Assembly (NCBI GenBank): GCA_023404715.1
Contig: JAEYAR010000164.1
Location: 1-44,141, forward strand
Direction: 5' to 3'
DNA from: Bacillota bacterium
GTDB lineage: Bacteria; Bacillota; Clostridia; Christensenellales; Aristaeellaceae
Length of the DNA: 44,141 nt
Of this stretch, positions 33,264 through 42,302 are shown one piece after another. Within the stretch, counting starts at the first letter, position 1; every line of letters starts with the position of its first letter. The position numbers were made by a program, and so were the translations under genes. The notes below the pieces were generated by a model. The model saw only the letters and a program-made list of their open reading frames with translations, was not told where the DNA came from and searched no databases.

Positions 33264-33740
33264 ATGGCTTTGAGAAAGATCGTATATATTGAGGACGACA
33301 TGCTCCGCAAGAAGAGCCGCAAGGTTGAAAAATTCGACGAGCGGCTGCATCAGCTGCTCGATGACATGGCTGAAACCATGTACAAAGGCAACGGCTGCGG
33401 TCTCGCGGCGCCGCAGGTCGCAGTGCTCAGACGCGTCGTCGTCATGGACGTAGGCGATGGGCTGATCGAAATGGTCAACCCGGAAATCATCTACCGCGAG
33501 GGCGAGGTCGACGGCATTGAAGGCTGCCTCTCCGTCCCCGGACGACAGGGGTATGTCGTGCGTCCGCAAAAGGTCGTCGTGCGCGCGCAGGATCGGGACG
33601 GCAACCCGATCGAGATCACGGGCGAAGATTGGCTCGCTCGGTGTATTTGCCATGAGACGGATCACCTCGACGGCCGGCTCTACGTAGACATCATGCACGA
33701 AGAGGTGTTCGACACCGATACGGAGGACGAAGAAGCTTGA
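33264..33740 (+). CDS. def: Peptide deformylase
   Basis: 158 residues; removes the formyl group from nascent proteins with a bound metal ion. All three motifs are intact: GCGLAAPQ at 44-51, EGCLS at 86-90 with metal ligand Cys88, and HETDH at 130-134 with two histidine ligands and the catalytic Glu. The acidic C-terminus ends DTEDEEA. Its stop codon overlaps the fmt start by one base, linking the paired formylation and deformylation genes. Confidence 0.98.
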   Translation: MALRKIVYIEDDMLRKKSRKVEKFDERLHQLLDDMAETMYKGNGCGLAAPQVAVLRRVVVMDVGDGLIEMVNPEIIYREGEVDGIEGCLSVPGRQGYVVRPQKVVVRAQDRDGNPIEITGEDWLARCICHETDHLDGRLYVDIMHEEVFDTDTEDEEA

Positions 33741-34693
33741 TGAAGATCGTATTCATGGGGACCCCTGATTTCGCGGTGCCCAGCTTGCGCGCGCTGGCGG
33801 AGTCGGACGGCGTCGAAGTCGTCGGCGTCGTCTGCCAGCCGGACCGTCCCAAGGGGCGCGGGGGCAAGCTGCAGGCCTGCCCCGTAAAGGTGTTTGCGCT
33901 CTCAAAAGGGCTGCGCGTCTATCAGTTCGAGCGCATCCGCAGGCCCGAAGGGGTGGAGGCGATGCTATCGCTCCGGCCGGACGCGTTCGTGACGGCAGCG
34001 TTCGGTCAGATCCTATCGCAGGAACTGCTCGATATCCCGCGGATCGGCACGATCAACGTGCATGCATCCCTCTTGCCCAAGTATCGGGGCTCTGCGCCGA
34101 TCAACTGGGCCATCATCAAGGGCGAGCGGGAGACGGGCGTCACGACCATGATGACGGACAAGGGCATGGATACGGGCGACATGCTGCTGCGGACGAATAC
34201 CGCGATCGGCCCGGAGGAGACCGCGGGCGAGCTCACGCAGCGCCTGTCGCACATGGGCGCTGCGCTGCTGATGGAGACGCTGGCGGCCCTCGATGCGGGA
34301 AACTGCCCGCGCGCGGCGCAGGATCCCGCGCAGGCCACGTACGACCCGATGCTCAGCAAGGAGACCGGGCGTATCGACTGGAACCGTCCTGCAGAGCAGA
34401 TCGCAAACCTCGTGCGCGGCGTAAACCCCTGGCCCGGCGCGTGGACGACCTTGGGAACGGATACGCTCAAGATTTTAAAGGCCGCCGTCTGTTCGCAGCA
34501 ATCAGCGGGCGAGGCAGGCCTGGTGCTGCGCGCCGATCCGAAGGGCGGGCTGATCGTAGCCGCGGCGCAGGGCGCGCTTGAGCTCGTCGAAATTCAGGCT
34601 GCGGGCAGCAAACGGATGCCCGCCAAAGACTATCTGCGAGGCCACGTGATCCCCGTAGGGACATGCCTCGGAAAGGTACATTATGACGAATGA
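33740..34693 (+). CDS. fmt: Methionyl-tRNA formyltransferase
   Basis: 317 residues; formylates initiator Met-tRNA using 10-formyltetrahydrofolate. It opens MKIVFMGTPDFAVPSLRAL; the catalytic region includes INVHASLLPKYRGSAPINWAI with the conserved Asn and His, and the folate-site sequence GVTTMMTDKGMDTGDML. The C-terminal OB domain contains VNPWPGAWT. The ATG at 33740 overlaps the def stop (TGATG arrangement); the in-frame TTG three bases earlier is less likely. It overlaps rsmB by 11 bases. Confidence 0.97.
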   Translation: MKIVFMGTPDFAVPSLRALAESDGVEVVGVVCQPDRPKGRGGKLQACPVKVFALSKGLRVYQFERIRRPEGVEAMLSLRPDAFVTAAFGQILSQELLDIPRIGTINVHASLLPKYRGSAPINWAIIKGERETGVTTMMTDKGMDTGDMLLRTNTAIGPEETAGELTQRLSHMGAALLMETLAALDAGNCPRAAQDPAQATYDPMLSKETGRIDWNRPAEQIANLVRGVNPWPGAWTTLGTDTLKILKAAVCSQQSAGEAGLVLRADPKGGLIVAAAQGALELVEIQAAGSKRMPAKDYLRGHVIPVGTCLGKVHYDE

Positions 34694-36173
34694 TACGCGT
34701 CGCCCGCCGACCGGGCATAGACCGTCCCCCGCTAACGGGAAACCGGTCTTTTTGCGCGGGAAATCGGACTTTTCAAAGACAGGCGCGCCACAGCGGCCCG
34801 CCAAGCCGCCGCGCCGCGAGGCCAGCTTTGTCTCTCAAAGCGCCCGCCGCGTCGCGCTGGACGTGTTGCTCGACGTCTCTTTGCAGGACGCTTATGCATC
34901 CCTTGCGCTAAGCCGCCGCCTGGAGGGGCCCATCTTTCTTTCGGACCGGGATAAGCGGCTCGTGACAGAGCTGGTATACGGCACGCTCGAAAACCGCATC
35001 CGCCTGGACTATATGATCGATTGCTACCTCGAGCGCAAGGAGTTGGATCCGGTCGTGCGCGACATTCTGCGCATGGCCGCCTATCAGCTATTCTTTCTCG
35101 ACCGCGTGCCGGACACGGCGGCGGTGGACGAGGCGGTGAAGCTCGCGCGCGCGCGTGCCGGCGAGTCGTTTACGGGCCTGGTCAACGCGGTGCTGCGCAC
35201 CATGCTCAGGGAAAAGGAGCGCGTGGTCTACCCCAAACCCGACGAACAGCCCGCGCTTTACCTGTCCGTCATGTTCAGCCTGCCGGTGTTTCTCGCGCAA
35301 CGGTTCATTGACGCCTACGGTCCCAAGACGGCCCTGGCGATCGCGCGCCATCGCGACGACGAGCATGCGATGACGCTCCGCCCCAATTTGGAACGGACGA
35401 CGCCCGAGGCATTCGAACGTTTTTTGCGAACAAACGGCATTTCATTTGAAAAAGGCTTATTGCCCGGCGTCTATCGCGTCGTGCAACCGGGCGACATGAC
35501 ATCGCGGCCCGAATATAAAAGGGGCCTGTTTTCGATCCAAAGCGAAAGCTCGCTGCTCGCGGCAAGCGCGCTAGGCGCCAAACCCGGGCAATCCCTGCTG
35601 GATGCCTGTGCGGCGCCCGGCGGAAAGACAGCCGTGCTCAGCGAAGCGATGCACGGCACAGGCCGCGTATACGCCTGGGATCTGCACGAGCACCGCGTGG
35701 CGCTGATCCGTGCGATGGCGCAGCGGCTGCGTCTGGACAACGTGCGCGCCGCCCAGCGCGACGCGGCGGTGCTCAAAGAGGATTTTATCGGCGTCATGGA
35801 CGGCGTGTTGCTGGACGCGCCCTGCTCCGGAACCGGCGTGATGCTGCAAAAGCCGGACATCAAATACCGTCAGACGGAGGAAAGCATCCGCGCGCTCGTG
35901 GCGACGCAATCGGCGCTGCTGGAGACTTGTTGTAAGTACGTTCGCCCCGGCGGCACGCTCGTCTACTCCACCTGCTCCATCCTGCTCGAAGAAAATATGC
36001 TTCAGGTGCGGGCATTCCTGAAGCATCATCCTGAATTTCAGATGGAGCCGCTGGGGGCTTGCCTGCCGGAGCCCCTGCGCGCGCTCGAGCAGGAGGGCGC
36101 CGTACAGCTGCTCGCCCACAGAGATGGCATGGACGGCTTCTTCATCGCCAAGATGCGCAGGGCGGAGGGCTAA
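34683..36173 (+). CDS. rsmB: 16S rRNA m5C967 methyltransferase RsmB
   Basis: 496 residues; uses S-adenosylmethionine to methylate cytosine 967 of 16S rRNA. A basic tail of about 50 residues precedes the NusB-like RNA-binding domain (SARRVALDVLLDVSLQDAYASLAL). The methyltransferase domain has motif I LLDACAAPGGKTAVLSE, motif IV DAPCSGTGVM with its Cys, and motif VI YSTCSILLEEN with the catalytic Cys. The N-terminal extension is longer than usual and rich in Arg and Pro; a shorter start within it cannot be excluded. Between fmt and rlmN, as in Bacillus. Confidence 0.94.
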   Translation: MTNDTRRPPTGHRPSPANGKPVFLRGKSDFSKTGAPQRPAKPPRREASFVSQSARRVALDVLLDVSLQDAYASLALSRRLEGPIFLSDRDKRLVTELVYGTLENRIRLDYMIDCYLERKELDPVVRDILRMAAYQLFFLDRVPDTAAVDEAVKLARARAGESFTGLVNAVLRTMLREKERVVYPKPDEQPALYLSVMFSLPVFLAQRFIDAYGPKTALAIARHRDDEHAMTLRPNLERTTPEAFERFLRTNGISFEKGLLPGVYRVVQPGDMTSRPEYKRGLFSIQSESSLLAASALGAKPGQSLLDACAAPGGKTAVLSEAMHGTGRVYAWDLHEHRVALIRAMAQRLRLDNVRAAQRDAAVLKEDFIGVMDGVLLDAPCSGTGVMLQKPDIKYRQTEESIRALVATQSALLETCCKYVRPGGTLVYSTCSILLEENMLQVRAFLKHHPEFQMEPLGACLPEPLRALEQEGAVQLLAHRDGMDGFFIAKMRRAEG

Positions 36174-36175
36174 AC

Positions 36176-37216
36176 GTGCTGGAATTGCTAAATATGACAC
36201 AAGCGGAGCTAGGCGATTTGCTCGCCGACTGGGGCCAGCCCGCGTTTCGCAAAAAGCAGCTCTTTGCGTGGCTGCACCAGGGGACGCCCTTTGAACAGAT
36301 GCTGAATTTGCCTGCCGGCCTGCGCGAGCGGCTGCGCGCGCAAGCCAGCGAAAACGCCGTGCAGGTTCTTCGGACGATACAATCCAAGGCAGATGGGACG
36401 CTCAAGCTGCTGTACCGGCTGCAAGACGGGAACGTCATCGAGGGCGTACTCATGCGCTATAAGCACGGCAATACGCTGTGCCTTTCCACGCAGGTGGGTT
36501 GCAAGATGGGCTGCGCCTTTTGCGCCTCGACGCTGGACGGGTGCGTTCGCAATCTCACCGCCGGGGAGATGATCGGCCAGGTCGTCTGCGCGAACCGGAC
36601 GCTTGAAAGCGGCGCACGCGTCCACAACATCGTGCTTATGGGCAGCGGCGAACCCTTGGACAACTACGAAAACACGGTGCGCTTTTTACGATTGCTCCGC
36701 GATCCCGACGGCCTCAACATCGGGCTGCGTAGCGTCTCGCTCTCGACCTGCGGGCTGGTGCCGCAGATGTACGCATTGGCCGGCGAGGACCTGCCCGTCA
36801 CCCTCTCCGTCTCTTTGCATGCGCCAAACGACGCGGTACGCAGACGAATCATGCCGATCACAGAGCGTTACGGCATCGATGAAGTCATCGGCGCCTGCCG
36901 TAACTACATCGAAAAGACGGGCCGGCGCGTCATCTTTGAGTACGCGCTCATCAGCGGGGTCAACGCCTCGGTAAGCCAGGCGTATGAGCTGTCCGCGCTG
37001 CTGCGCGGCATGCAGTGTCACGTCAATCTGATCCCGCTCAACAGCGTGCCGGAGCGAGGGCTCAAAGGCGTAAGCGAGCGAGAGGTCGCCGCTTTTAAGG
37101 GCGCCCTTGAAGAGCGCCATATCTCCGTTACGCGCAGGCGCGAAATGGGGGATGACATCGAAGGCGCCTGCGGCCAGCTGCGCAGGAAATACATCGCCTC
37201 AAGTGAAAACGAATGA
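36176..37216 (+). CDS. rlmN: 23S rRNA A2503 / tRNA A37 C2-methyltransferase RlmN
   Basis: 346 residues; radical-SAM enzyme methylating adenine C2 in 23S rRNA and some tRNAs. The 4Fe-4S cysteines are Cys109, Cys113 and Cys116 (CKMGCAFC). Other motifs are GSGEPLDNYENTVRFLRLL (GGEPL-like SAM site), SLSTCGLVPQMY, LSVSLHAPNDAVRRRIMPI and the C-terminal VTRRREMGDDIEGACGQLR, which holds the Cys that is methylated in RlmN. The start is GTG at 36176, two bases after the rsmB stop, with GGAGGG six bases upstream. The longer reading frame from 36059 is a shadow. Confidence 0.97.
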   Translation: MLELLNMTQAELGDLLADWGQPAFRKKQLFAWLHQGTPFEQMLNLPAGLRERLRAQASENAVQVLRTIQSKADGTLKLLYRLQDGNVIEGVLMRYKHGNTLCLSTQVGCKMGCAFCASTLDGCVRNLTAGEMIGQVVCANRTLESGARVHNIVLMGSGEPLDNYENTVRFLRLLRDPDGLNIGLRSVSLSTCGLVPQMYALAGEDLPVTLSVSLHAPNDAVRRRIMPITERYGIDEVIGACRNYIEKTGRRVIFEYALISGVNASVSQAYELSALLRGMQCHVNLIPLNSVPERGLKGVSEREVAAFKGALEERHISVTRRREMGDDIEGACGQLRRKYIASSENE

Positions 37217-37239
37217 CTACGGTTTGGAGGGGGAGGAGC

Positions 37240-37956
37240 ATGAAATCCATCGTGAGAAGCGACGTAGGGCGCGTGCGCAAGCAAAACGAGGACACGGCCT
37301 TCGTCGGCGCTGCGCAATCCTTGCTGGCCGTCGCCGATGGAATGGGCGGGCATAAGGCGGGCGAGGTGGCGAGCTTTATGGCGATTGAAACGCTAAAGCA
37401 ACGCCTTCGCACCCATAAGCCGAACCTGAAGCTCATGCAAGTCGCTTTTGAAGAGGCGAACCGGCGCATCGCCGAAGCTGCGCGCAAGTCGGATAACTGC
37501 CGGGGTATGGGGACGACCATGACGGCGCTTTGGAAGACGAAAAGCGCGATGCTGCTCGCCCATGTCGGCGACAGCCGGGCTTACCTCTTTCGCGACGGGG
37601 TCCTGCGCCAGATGACGGACGACCATTCGGTCGTCGCAGAGCTCATGCGCAGCGGCCTATTGACCCCCGAAGAAGCGCGCCGCCATCCCTACCGTAACGT
37701 CATAACGCGCGCCCTGGGCAGCGCGCCGAGCATCGAGGTGGATCTGCACCAGCATGAACGCCGTCAGGGCGACCTGTGGCTGCTGTGTACGGACGGCCTG
37801 AGCAACATGCTGCCGGATCATACGCTACAAGAGCTGCTTGCGGCCCATACGCCGGAGCAGGCGGCGGATGAAATGCTGAACCTGGCGCTCGAAGCGGGCG
37901 GTACAGACAACATCACATTCATCCTTGCTGTGGACGACGAGGGGGTGGATGCATGA
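37240..37956 (+). CDS. prpC: PP2C-type Ser/Thr protein phosphatase (PrpC/Stp)
   Basis: 238 residues; PPM family phosphatase that reverses phosphorylation by the adjacent PrkC kinase. It has the canonical motifs SDVGRVRKQNEDTAF, LLAVADGMGGHKAGEVAS (metal-binding Asp and Gly), ACC-type GMGTTMTAL, HVGDSRAYLF, TDDHSVV, LLCTDGLSNML and GGTDNITFI. The start ATG at 37240 has GGGAGGAG upstream; the ATG at 37213, inside the rlmN end, would add nine residues without family support. The stop overlaps the prkC start by four bases. Confidence 0.96.
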   Translation: MKSIVRSDVGRVRKQNEDTAFVGAAQSLLAVADGMGGHKAGEVASFMAIETLKQRLRTHKPNLKLMQVAFEEANRRIAEAARKSDNCRGMGTTMTALWKTKSAMLLAHVGDSRAYLFRDGVLRQMTDDHSVVAELMRSGLLTPEEARRHPYRNVITRALGSAPSIEVDLHQHERRQGDLWLLCTDGLSNMLPDHTLQELLAAHTPEQAADEMLNLALEAGGTDNITFILAVDDEGVDA

Positions 37957-39809
37957 TCGGCTGTGTGCTGGCCGGGCGATACCGCATCGATTCGCTGATC
38001 GGCAAGGGCGGCATGGCCATCGTCTACCGTGCAGAGGATCTGCGGACGCACCGCATCGTCGCGATCAAAGTTTTGCGCGAGGAATACAGCGCCGACGAAG
38101 AGTTTTTACGGCGTTTTGACCGCGAGGCGGAGGTTTATGCGAAGACCTCGTCCCATCCCAATATCGTCAACATGCTCGATCTGGGGGCGGATGGGAACGT
38201 TCATTACCTCGTAATGGAGTACGTGAGCGGCAAGACGCTCAAGGAGATCATCAAAGAACACGGGAAGCTGCGGCCTGAATTAGCCGTACACCTTACCCTC
38301 CAAATCCTGGCCGCGTTGGGACATGCGCATCAGCAACACGTCATCCATCGAGATATAAAGCCTCAAAACATGCTGCTCGACGAAAACGGGCGCATCAAGG
38401 TGGGCGATTTTGGCATCGCCAAGATGACCGATTCGGCCACGATGACCATCGCCGACGGCAACGTCATGGGCTCGGTGCACTACTTTTCGCCGGAGCAGGC
38501 CAAAGGGCTGCCCGTATCGGCCACGAGCGACCTGTATTCTGTCGGCGTCATGTTCTATGAAATGCTGACGGGGCACGTGCCCTTTGACGGGGATACGCCC
38601 GTCAGCGTGGCGATGAAGCATCTGACGGAATTGCCTAAGCCCGTCTCGCAGGAGGCGAGCGTCTCTCCGGCGCTGGAGCAGGTCTTGAACAAGGCGCTGT
38701 GCAAACAGGCGGATCAGCGCTATCAATCGGCCGAAGCGATGGCCCGGGATCTAAGGCGCGCCCTGCGCCATCCGGAGGGCGGGTTCGTCAACATGCGCCC
38801 TGCCGCCGAAGAGATGGATGAGACGCGCCGACGTCACCAAATGCAGCGCCAAATCCGCCAGGGGTTGCGCAGACGCAAGGCACTGACGATCACGCTCACC
38901 TGCTTGTTGAGCCTCGCGCTGCTCTCGGGCCTTGGCTACACCGGCTTTGTGATCTACGACAGGGCGGTTCGCCATGTAACCATGCCCGACCTGATGGGGC
39001 TGGACGAAGCGACGGCGGTAAGGATGCTCGAGCGTTCGGGCGTCGTCTCTATCGTCTCGCGCCGGTACAGCGAAGATCCGGTCGGCACGGTGCTGGAGCA
39101 AACGCCTATAACCGGCGAGAGCCTGCTGCGCGGCGATACCGCTTATATCACCGTCAGCAACGGCACCAATACCCTCACGGTGCCGGAGCTGTCCGGCATG
39201 ACGCAGGAGGAGGCGGAGTACGCTATTGGGCAGGCGGGGCTGACGCCCGGGGATGTGACCACGGAGATCTCAGAGGCGTTGATCGGCACGGTCTTTTGGC
39301 AGGAGCCGCCCGCCGGTAAGGTCGTAGGCAAGGATACGGTGGTGGATATCCGCGTCAGCGGCGGTCTGGTCATCATTCCGGACCTGTCAGGCAAACGTCT
39401 GGAAGAATGTGAGACCGAACTGCAGAACCTGGGGCTTCCGCGCGGCGCCATCTCGACGCAGCCGGTCGACAACGCCAAACAGGACGGCGTGGTCATATCG
39501 CAGGTCCCCGGGAAATTTGAGCGCGTGCTGCCGGATACCGAGGTGGATCTCACGGTCGGACAGATGGACCGGCGCAAGTACAGCGCGACGGTCTCCATCA
39601 CGGTGACCGTGCCTGGCAACGGCGCGCACGTACGCGTGGCGCTGGTGGAGCCCGCGGGCACCGAGCGCGATCAATACGCTGCGATGCTCACGCAGCCGGG
39701 GGAAAACGCGTTCTCTATCTCGCTGCGCAGCGAATATGCGGGAAGGATGGCTTACCGGCTCTACATCGACGACCAATTCGTGAGCGAAACCGAGGTTACG
39801 CTGCAATGA
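37953..39809 (+). CDS. prkC: Ser/Thr protein kinase with PASTA domains (PrkC/Stk1)
   Basis: 618-residue membrane kinase that senses muropeptides and controls growth, germination and cell-wall processes. The cytoplasmic kinase domain (about 1-275) has glycine loop GKGGMAIVY, Lys39, HRDIKPQN (132-139) and DFG (152-154). A basic juxtamembrane segment leads to a membrane helix at about 308-332. Three PASTA repeats follow (starting VTMPDLMG, LTVPELSG and VIIPDLSG), then a C-terminal beta-rich extracellular domain of about 90 residues. GVGxMxYEMLTG-like motifs are intact. Coupled to prpC upstream and to rsgA downstream by four-base overlaps. Confidence 0.97.
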   Translation: MIGCVLAGRYRIDSLIGKGGMAIVYRAEDLRTHRIVAIKVLREEYSADEEFLRRFDREAEVYAKTSSHPNIVNMLDLGADGNVHYLVMEYVSGKTLKEIIKEHGKLRPELAVHLTLQILAALGHAHQQHVIHRDIKPQNMLLDENGRIKVGDFGIAKMTDSATMTIADGNVMGSVHYFSPEQAKGLPVSATSDLYSVGVMFYEMLTGHVPFDGDTPVSVAMKHLTELPKPVSQEASVSPALEQVLNKALCKQADQRYQSAEAMARDLRRALRHPEGGFVNMRPAAEEMDETRRRHQMQRQIRQGLRRRKALTITLTCLLSLALLSGLGYTGFVIYDRAVRHVTMPDLMGLDEATAVRMLERSGVVSIVSRRYSEDPVGTVLEQTPITGESLLRGDTAYITVSNGTNTLTVPELSGMTQEEAEYAIGQAGLTPGDVTTEISEALIGTVFWQEPPAGKVVGKDTVVDIRVSGGLVIIPDLSGKRLEECETELQNLGLPRGAISTQPVDNAKQDGVVISQVPGKFERVLPDTEVDLTVGQMDRRKYSATVSITVTVPGNGAHVRVALVEPAGTERDQYAAMLTQPGENAFSISLRSEYAGRMAYRLYIDDQFVSETEVTLQ

Positions 39810-40711
39810 ACGAGCAGGAGGAAACGAAAAGCATGACGGGACGCATCGTCCGGGGCATCGGCGGGCTTTATACGGTCCGCGGCGACGAAAACGCGAACGA
39901 GTACGTGCTTCGCGCGCGCGGCAAGCTGCGCAGACAAAAAACGACCCCGATGGTGGGAGACCGGGCCCTCTTCAGCCCGGGCGAGGGGGAAGAGCACGGC
40001 TGGCTGGAGGAGATCCTTCCGCGCACCACGTGCTGTGTGCGTCCGCCCGTCGCCAATGTCGACGTGCTCGCCCTGGTGGTCGCGCCGGTTCCATCGCCCG
40101 ATCTGCTGCTCGTCGACCGCATGCTGGTCTTTGCGAGACGCACGGGCATACGCCCCCTGTTGCTGGTGAACAAATGCGACCTGGACGACGGGCTGTACGA
40201 GGCTTGCCGTAAGGCCTACGCACAGGCCGACGTGCCAGTGCTCGCGCTCAGCGCCAGCGAAAAGACCGGGCTTGAGGCCATAAGGGCGCTCTTGAAGGGG
40301 CGAATCGTCTGTTTTGCGGGGCAGTCTGCCGTAGGCAAGAGCTCGGCGCTTAACGCGCTGCTGCATTTATCGTTGCCGACCGGCGAAGTGAGCCGCAAGA
40401 CAGAGCGCGGGCGGCACACGACGCGCCATGCAGAGCTGATCTTTGCGGGCGATTTTGGGGTCATGGATACGCCGGGCTTCAGCCTGCTCGGCTTTGAAGA
40501 AGGCTTCGCGCCCGAAGAGCTCGCTGCGTACTATCCGGAGTTCGGGGCGTATGAATCCGCCTGTCGCTTCACGCCCTGCCTGCACGATCGAGAGCCCGAC
40601 TGCGCGGTGCGCGAGGCCGCGCTTCGCGGCGAAATCCCGAGGGAGCGTTGGGAACGCTATTTGACGCTGCTCTGCGAGCTGCGTCTGCTTTGGAGGAATC
40701 GTTATGATTAA
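39806..40711 (+). CDS. rsgA: Ribosome small subunit GTPase RsgA
   Basis: 301 residues; circularly permuted GTPase acting in late 30S maturation. An N-terminal OB fold (GRIVRGIGGLYTV) precedes G4 NKCD at 122-125, then G1 GQSAVGKSS at 172-180 and G3 DTPGF, the permuted order typical of RsgA. The zinc site Cys-His-Cys lies in CRFTPCLHDREPDC. The first ATG (39806) overlaps the prkC stop; another at 39833 has AGGAGG upstream at 11 bases and would start MTGRIV, nearer the usual family N-terminus. The start is thus uncertain by nine codons. It overlaps rpe by eight bases. Confidence 0.95.
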   Translation: MNEQEETKSMTGRIVRGIGGLYTVRGDENANEYVLRARGKLRRQKTTPMVGDRALFSPGEGEEHGWLEEILPRTTCCVRPPVANVDVLALVVAPVPSPDLLLVDRMLVFARRTGIRPLLLVNKCDLDDGLYEACRKAYAQADVPVLALSASEKTGLEAIRALLKGRIVCFAGQSAVGKSSALNALLHLSLPTGEVSRKTERGRHTTRHAELIFAGDFGVMDTPGFSLLGFEEGFAPEELAAYYPEFGAYESACRFTPCLHDREPDCAVREAALRGEIPRERWERYLTLLCELRLLWRNRYD

Positions 40712-41369
40712 GTTTTCGCCTTCTATCCTGGCATGCGACTACATGCACATGGGACGGGACATCGACCGCATCGAGCAGGCCGGTGCAGATCTGCTTCATT
40801 TGGATATCATGGACGGCCTGTTTGTGCCCAACATCAGCTTCGGCCCCTCGCTGGTCAGCGCCGTAGACGCCCAGTGCAACCTGCCGCTCGACGTGCATCT
40901 CATGATCGTGGAACCGCAGCGCTACATCGGCGCGTTCGCAAAGGCCGGCGCGGATCTTTTGACGGTGCACGCGGAGGCGGTGAAGGATATGCCCGGGGCG
41001 CTGTCCGCCATCCATGCGGCGGGGATGAAAGCAGGCGTCTCCATCAAGCCTGCGACGGATCCCGCCGTGCTCGCGCCGTATCTCGATCAGCTCGACCTCG
41101 TGCTCGTCATGACGGTCGAGCCCGGTTTCGGCGGGCAAAAGCTCATCCCGCAGACACTGGACAAGGTTGCCCGGGTACGGGATATGCTGACGGGCGCGCG
41201 CAGCGGCGCGCTCATCGAGGTAGACGGAGGCATTACGATGGACAACGCTATGCAGGCCGTGCGGGCGGGCGCACAGGTGCTGGTGATGGGCACGGCGCTC
41301 TTTCACAGCGCGAATCCCGCAAACATCATGTCCATGCTCAGATGTGCCGACGAGGAAGCACTCCGATGA
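40704..41369 (+). CDS. rpe: Ribulose-phosphate 3-epimerase
   Basis: 221 residues; interconverts ribulose 5-phosphate and xylulose 5-phosphate in the pentose phosphate pathway. TIM barrel with motifs FSPSILACDY, HLDIMDGLFVPNISFGPS (catalytic Asp and metal His), PLDVHLMIVEP, VMTVEPGFGGQKLIPQTL and VDGGITMDNA. Length is normal. ATG overlaps the rsgA end, GGAGG is close upstream, and its stop overlaps the thiN start. Confidence 0.98.
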   Translation: MIKFSPSILACDYMHMGRDIDRIEQAGADLLHLDIMDGLFVPNISFGPSLVSAVDAQCNLPLDVHLMIVEPQRYIGAFAKAGADLLTVHAEAVKDMPGALSAIHAAGMKAGVSIKPATDPAVLAPYLDQLDLVLVMTVEPGFGGQKLIPQTLDKVARVRDMLTGARSGALIEVDGGITMDNAMQAVRAGAQVLVMGTALFHSANPANIMSMLRCADEEALR

Positions 41370-41995
41370 ACGCGCTGATCATTCTGGGCGGCGTCTCGCC
41401 CACTGCGGCGCTGCTGCGGACGCTGAGCCAAAAAGCGTCGCTCGTCCTGTGCGCAGACGCGGGCCTCTTATCCGCCATGAAGGCGGGAATCAGGCCCCAT
41501 GCCGTGATCGGGGATATGGACAGCGTCGGGCAAGAGACGCTGGAACGGTATGCGCAATACGGGCAGATTCTCCGTCTGCCCACCGAAAAGGACGATACGG
41601 ACGGCGTGGCCGTGCTCGACTACGCGCTGTCGCAAGGGGCCACCCATATCACGCTCACCGGCGCCTTGGGCGGCAGGCTCGATCACGCGCTCGCCAACTG
41701 CATGCTGCTCGTGCGGGCCGCCAACCGCGGCATACCCGCCTGCATCGAGGAGGACGACCAGCATATCGAGCTCCTGCGCGGATACCGGATCATAAAAGGC
41801 CGCAGAGGACAGACGTTTTCGCTGCTTTCGCTGGGGCAGGCGCGCGTCTCCTCGATGGAGGGCGCGCACTATCCGCTGCACGATTACGCGATGTCCTGCG
41901 ACTATCCCATCGGCATCAGCAACCTCTTCGAGGAGGATATCGTGCGTATTCATATCGGCGCAGGGGACGTCCTCTTTTTTAAGATGAAGCCGTAA
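41366..41995 (+). CDS. thiN: Thiamine pyrophosphokinase
   Basis: 209 residues; transfers pyrophosphate from ATP to thiamine to make thiamine diphosphate. Motifs are LCADAGLLSAMKAGIRPHAVIGDMDSVG (the DxD ATP/Mg region), PTEKDDTDGVAVLDYAL and LTGALGGRLDHALANCMLL, all diagnostic, and the C-terminal thiamine-binding barrel with GISNLF. The ATG at 41366 overlaps the rpe stop by four bases (ATGA). It ends the tightly packed priA-thiN run, as thiN (yloS) does in Bacillus. Confidence 0.96.
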   Translation: MNALIILGGVSPTAALLRTLSQKASLVLCADAGLLSAMKAGIRPHAVIGDMDSVGQETLERYAQYGQILRLPTEKDDTDGVAVLDYALSQGATHITLTGALGGRLDHALANCMLLVRAANRGIPACIEEDDQHIELLRGYRIIKGRRGQTFSLLSLGQARVSSMEGAHYPLHDYAMSCDYPIGISNLFEEDIVRIHIGAGDVLFFKMKP

Positions 41996-42016
41996 ATAAA
42001 AAACCGCGCGTTTGGC

Positions 42017-42046
42017 GCATCATCCGGCCCTCCTTTCGCATAGAGT
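42017..42046 (+). promoter_or_regulatory. Possible sigma-E-like promoter before the small membrane gene and spoVM
   Basis: GCATCAT (42017-42023) and CATAGAGT (42039-42046) are 15 bases apart. They match the Bacillus sigma-E pattern (ZHATAXX, about 14 bases, CATACAHT) at six of seven and six of eight positions. In Bacillus, spoVM is sigma-E dependent. A vegetative TATAAG (42051-42056) has no matching -35 box. This is an inference from short motifs. Confidence 0.35.
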
Positions 42047-42070
42047 GAAGTATAAGCGGGGGTGAGGTCC

Positions 42071-42265
42071 ATGGGCAGATGCAGAGGAACGCGCGGCTTT
42101 TCGCCGCCTTGGGGAAACGCTCAGCGATGTCACGTGCTAGTCGGCATGATCTTCATGCTGATCGGTATTTTTCTCATCTTCTTATGCATTCCTTTTCAGC
42201 TTTGGGTCGCTCTCTTTGGGGCGGCGCTCATCGTGCTGGGCTATTTCCTGATTCGGGCATCGTAA
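42071..42265 (+). CDS. Small two-helix membrane protein of unknown function
   Basis: 64 residues, starting MGRCRGTRGFSPPWGN. Two hydrophobic helices are evident, about residues 25-43 (VLVGMIFMLIGIFLIFLCI) and 46-63 (LWVALFGAALIVLGYFLI), with a basic N-terminus. I do not recognise the family. The ATG at 42071 has GGTGAGG only three bases upstream; a GTG at 42062 is an alternative start. It stands between thiN and the spoVM-like gene, where Bacillus has no gene, and may be co-expressed with the latter. A sporulation membrane role is suggested only by position. Confidence 0.6.
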   Translation: MGRCRGTRGFSPPWGNAQRCHVLVGMIFMLIGIFLIFLCIPFQLWVALFGAALIVLGYFLIRAS

Positions 42266-42302
42266 CGGCCCGTCAAAGCGCTTGCGAAAGGGGGGAGGAA
42301 CT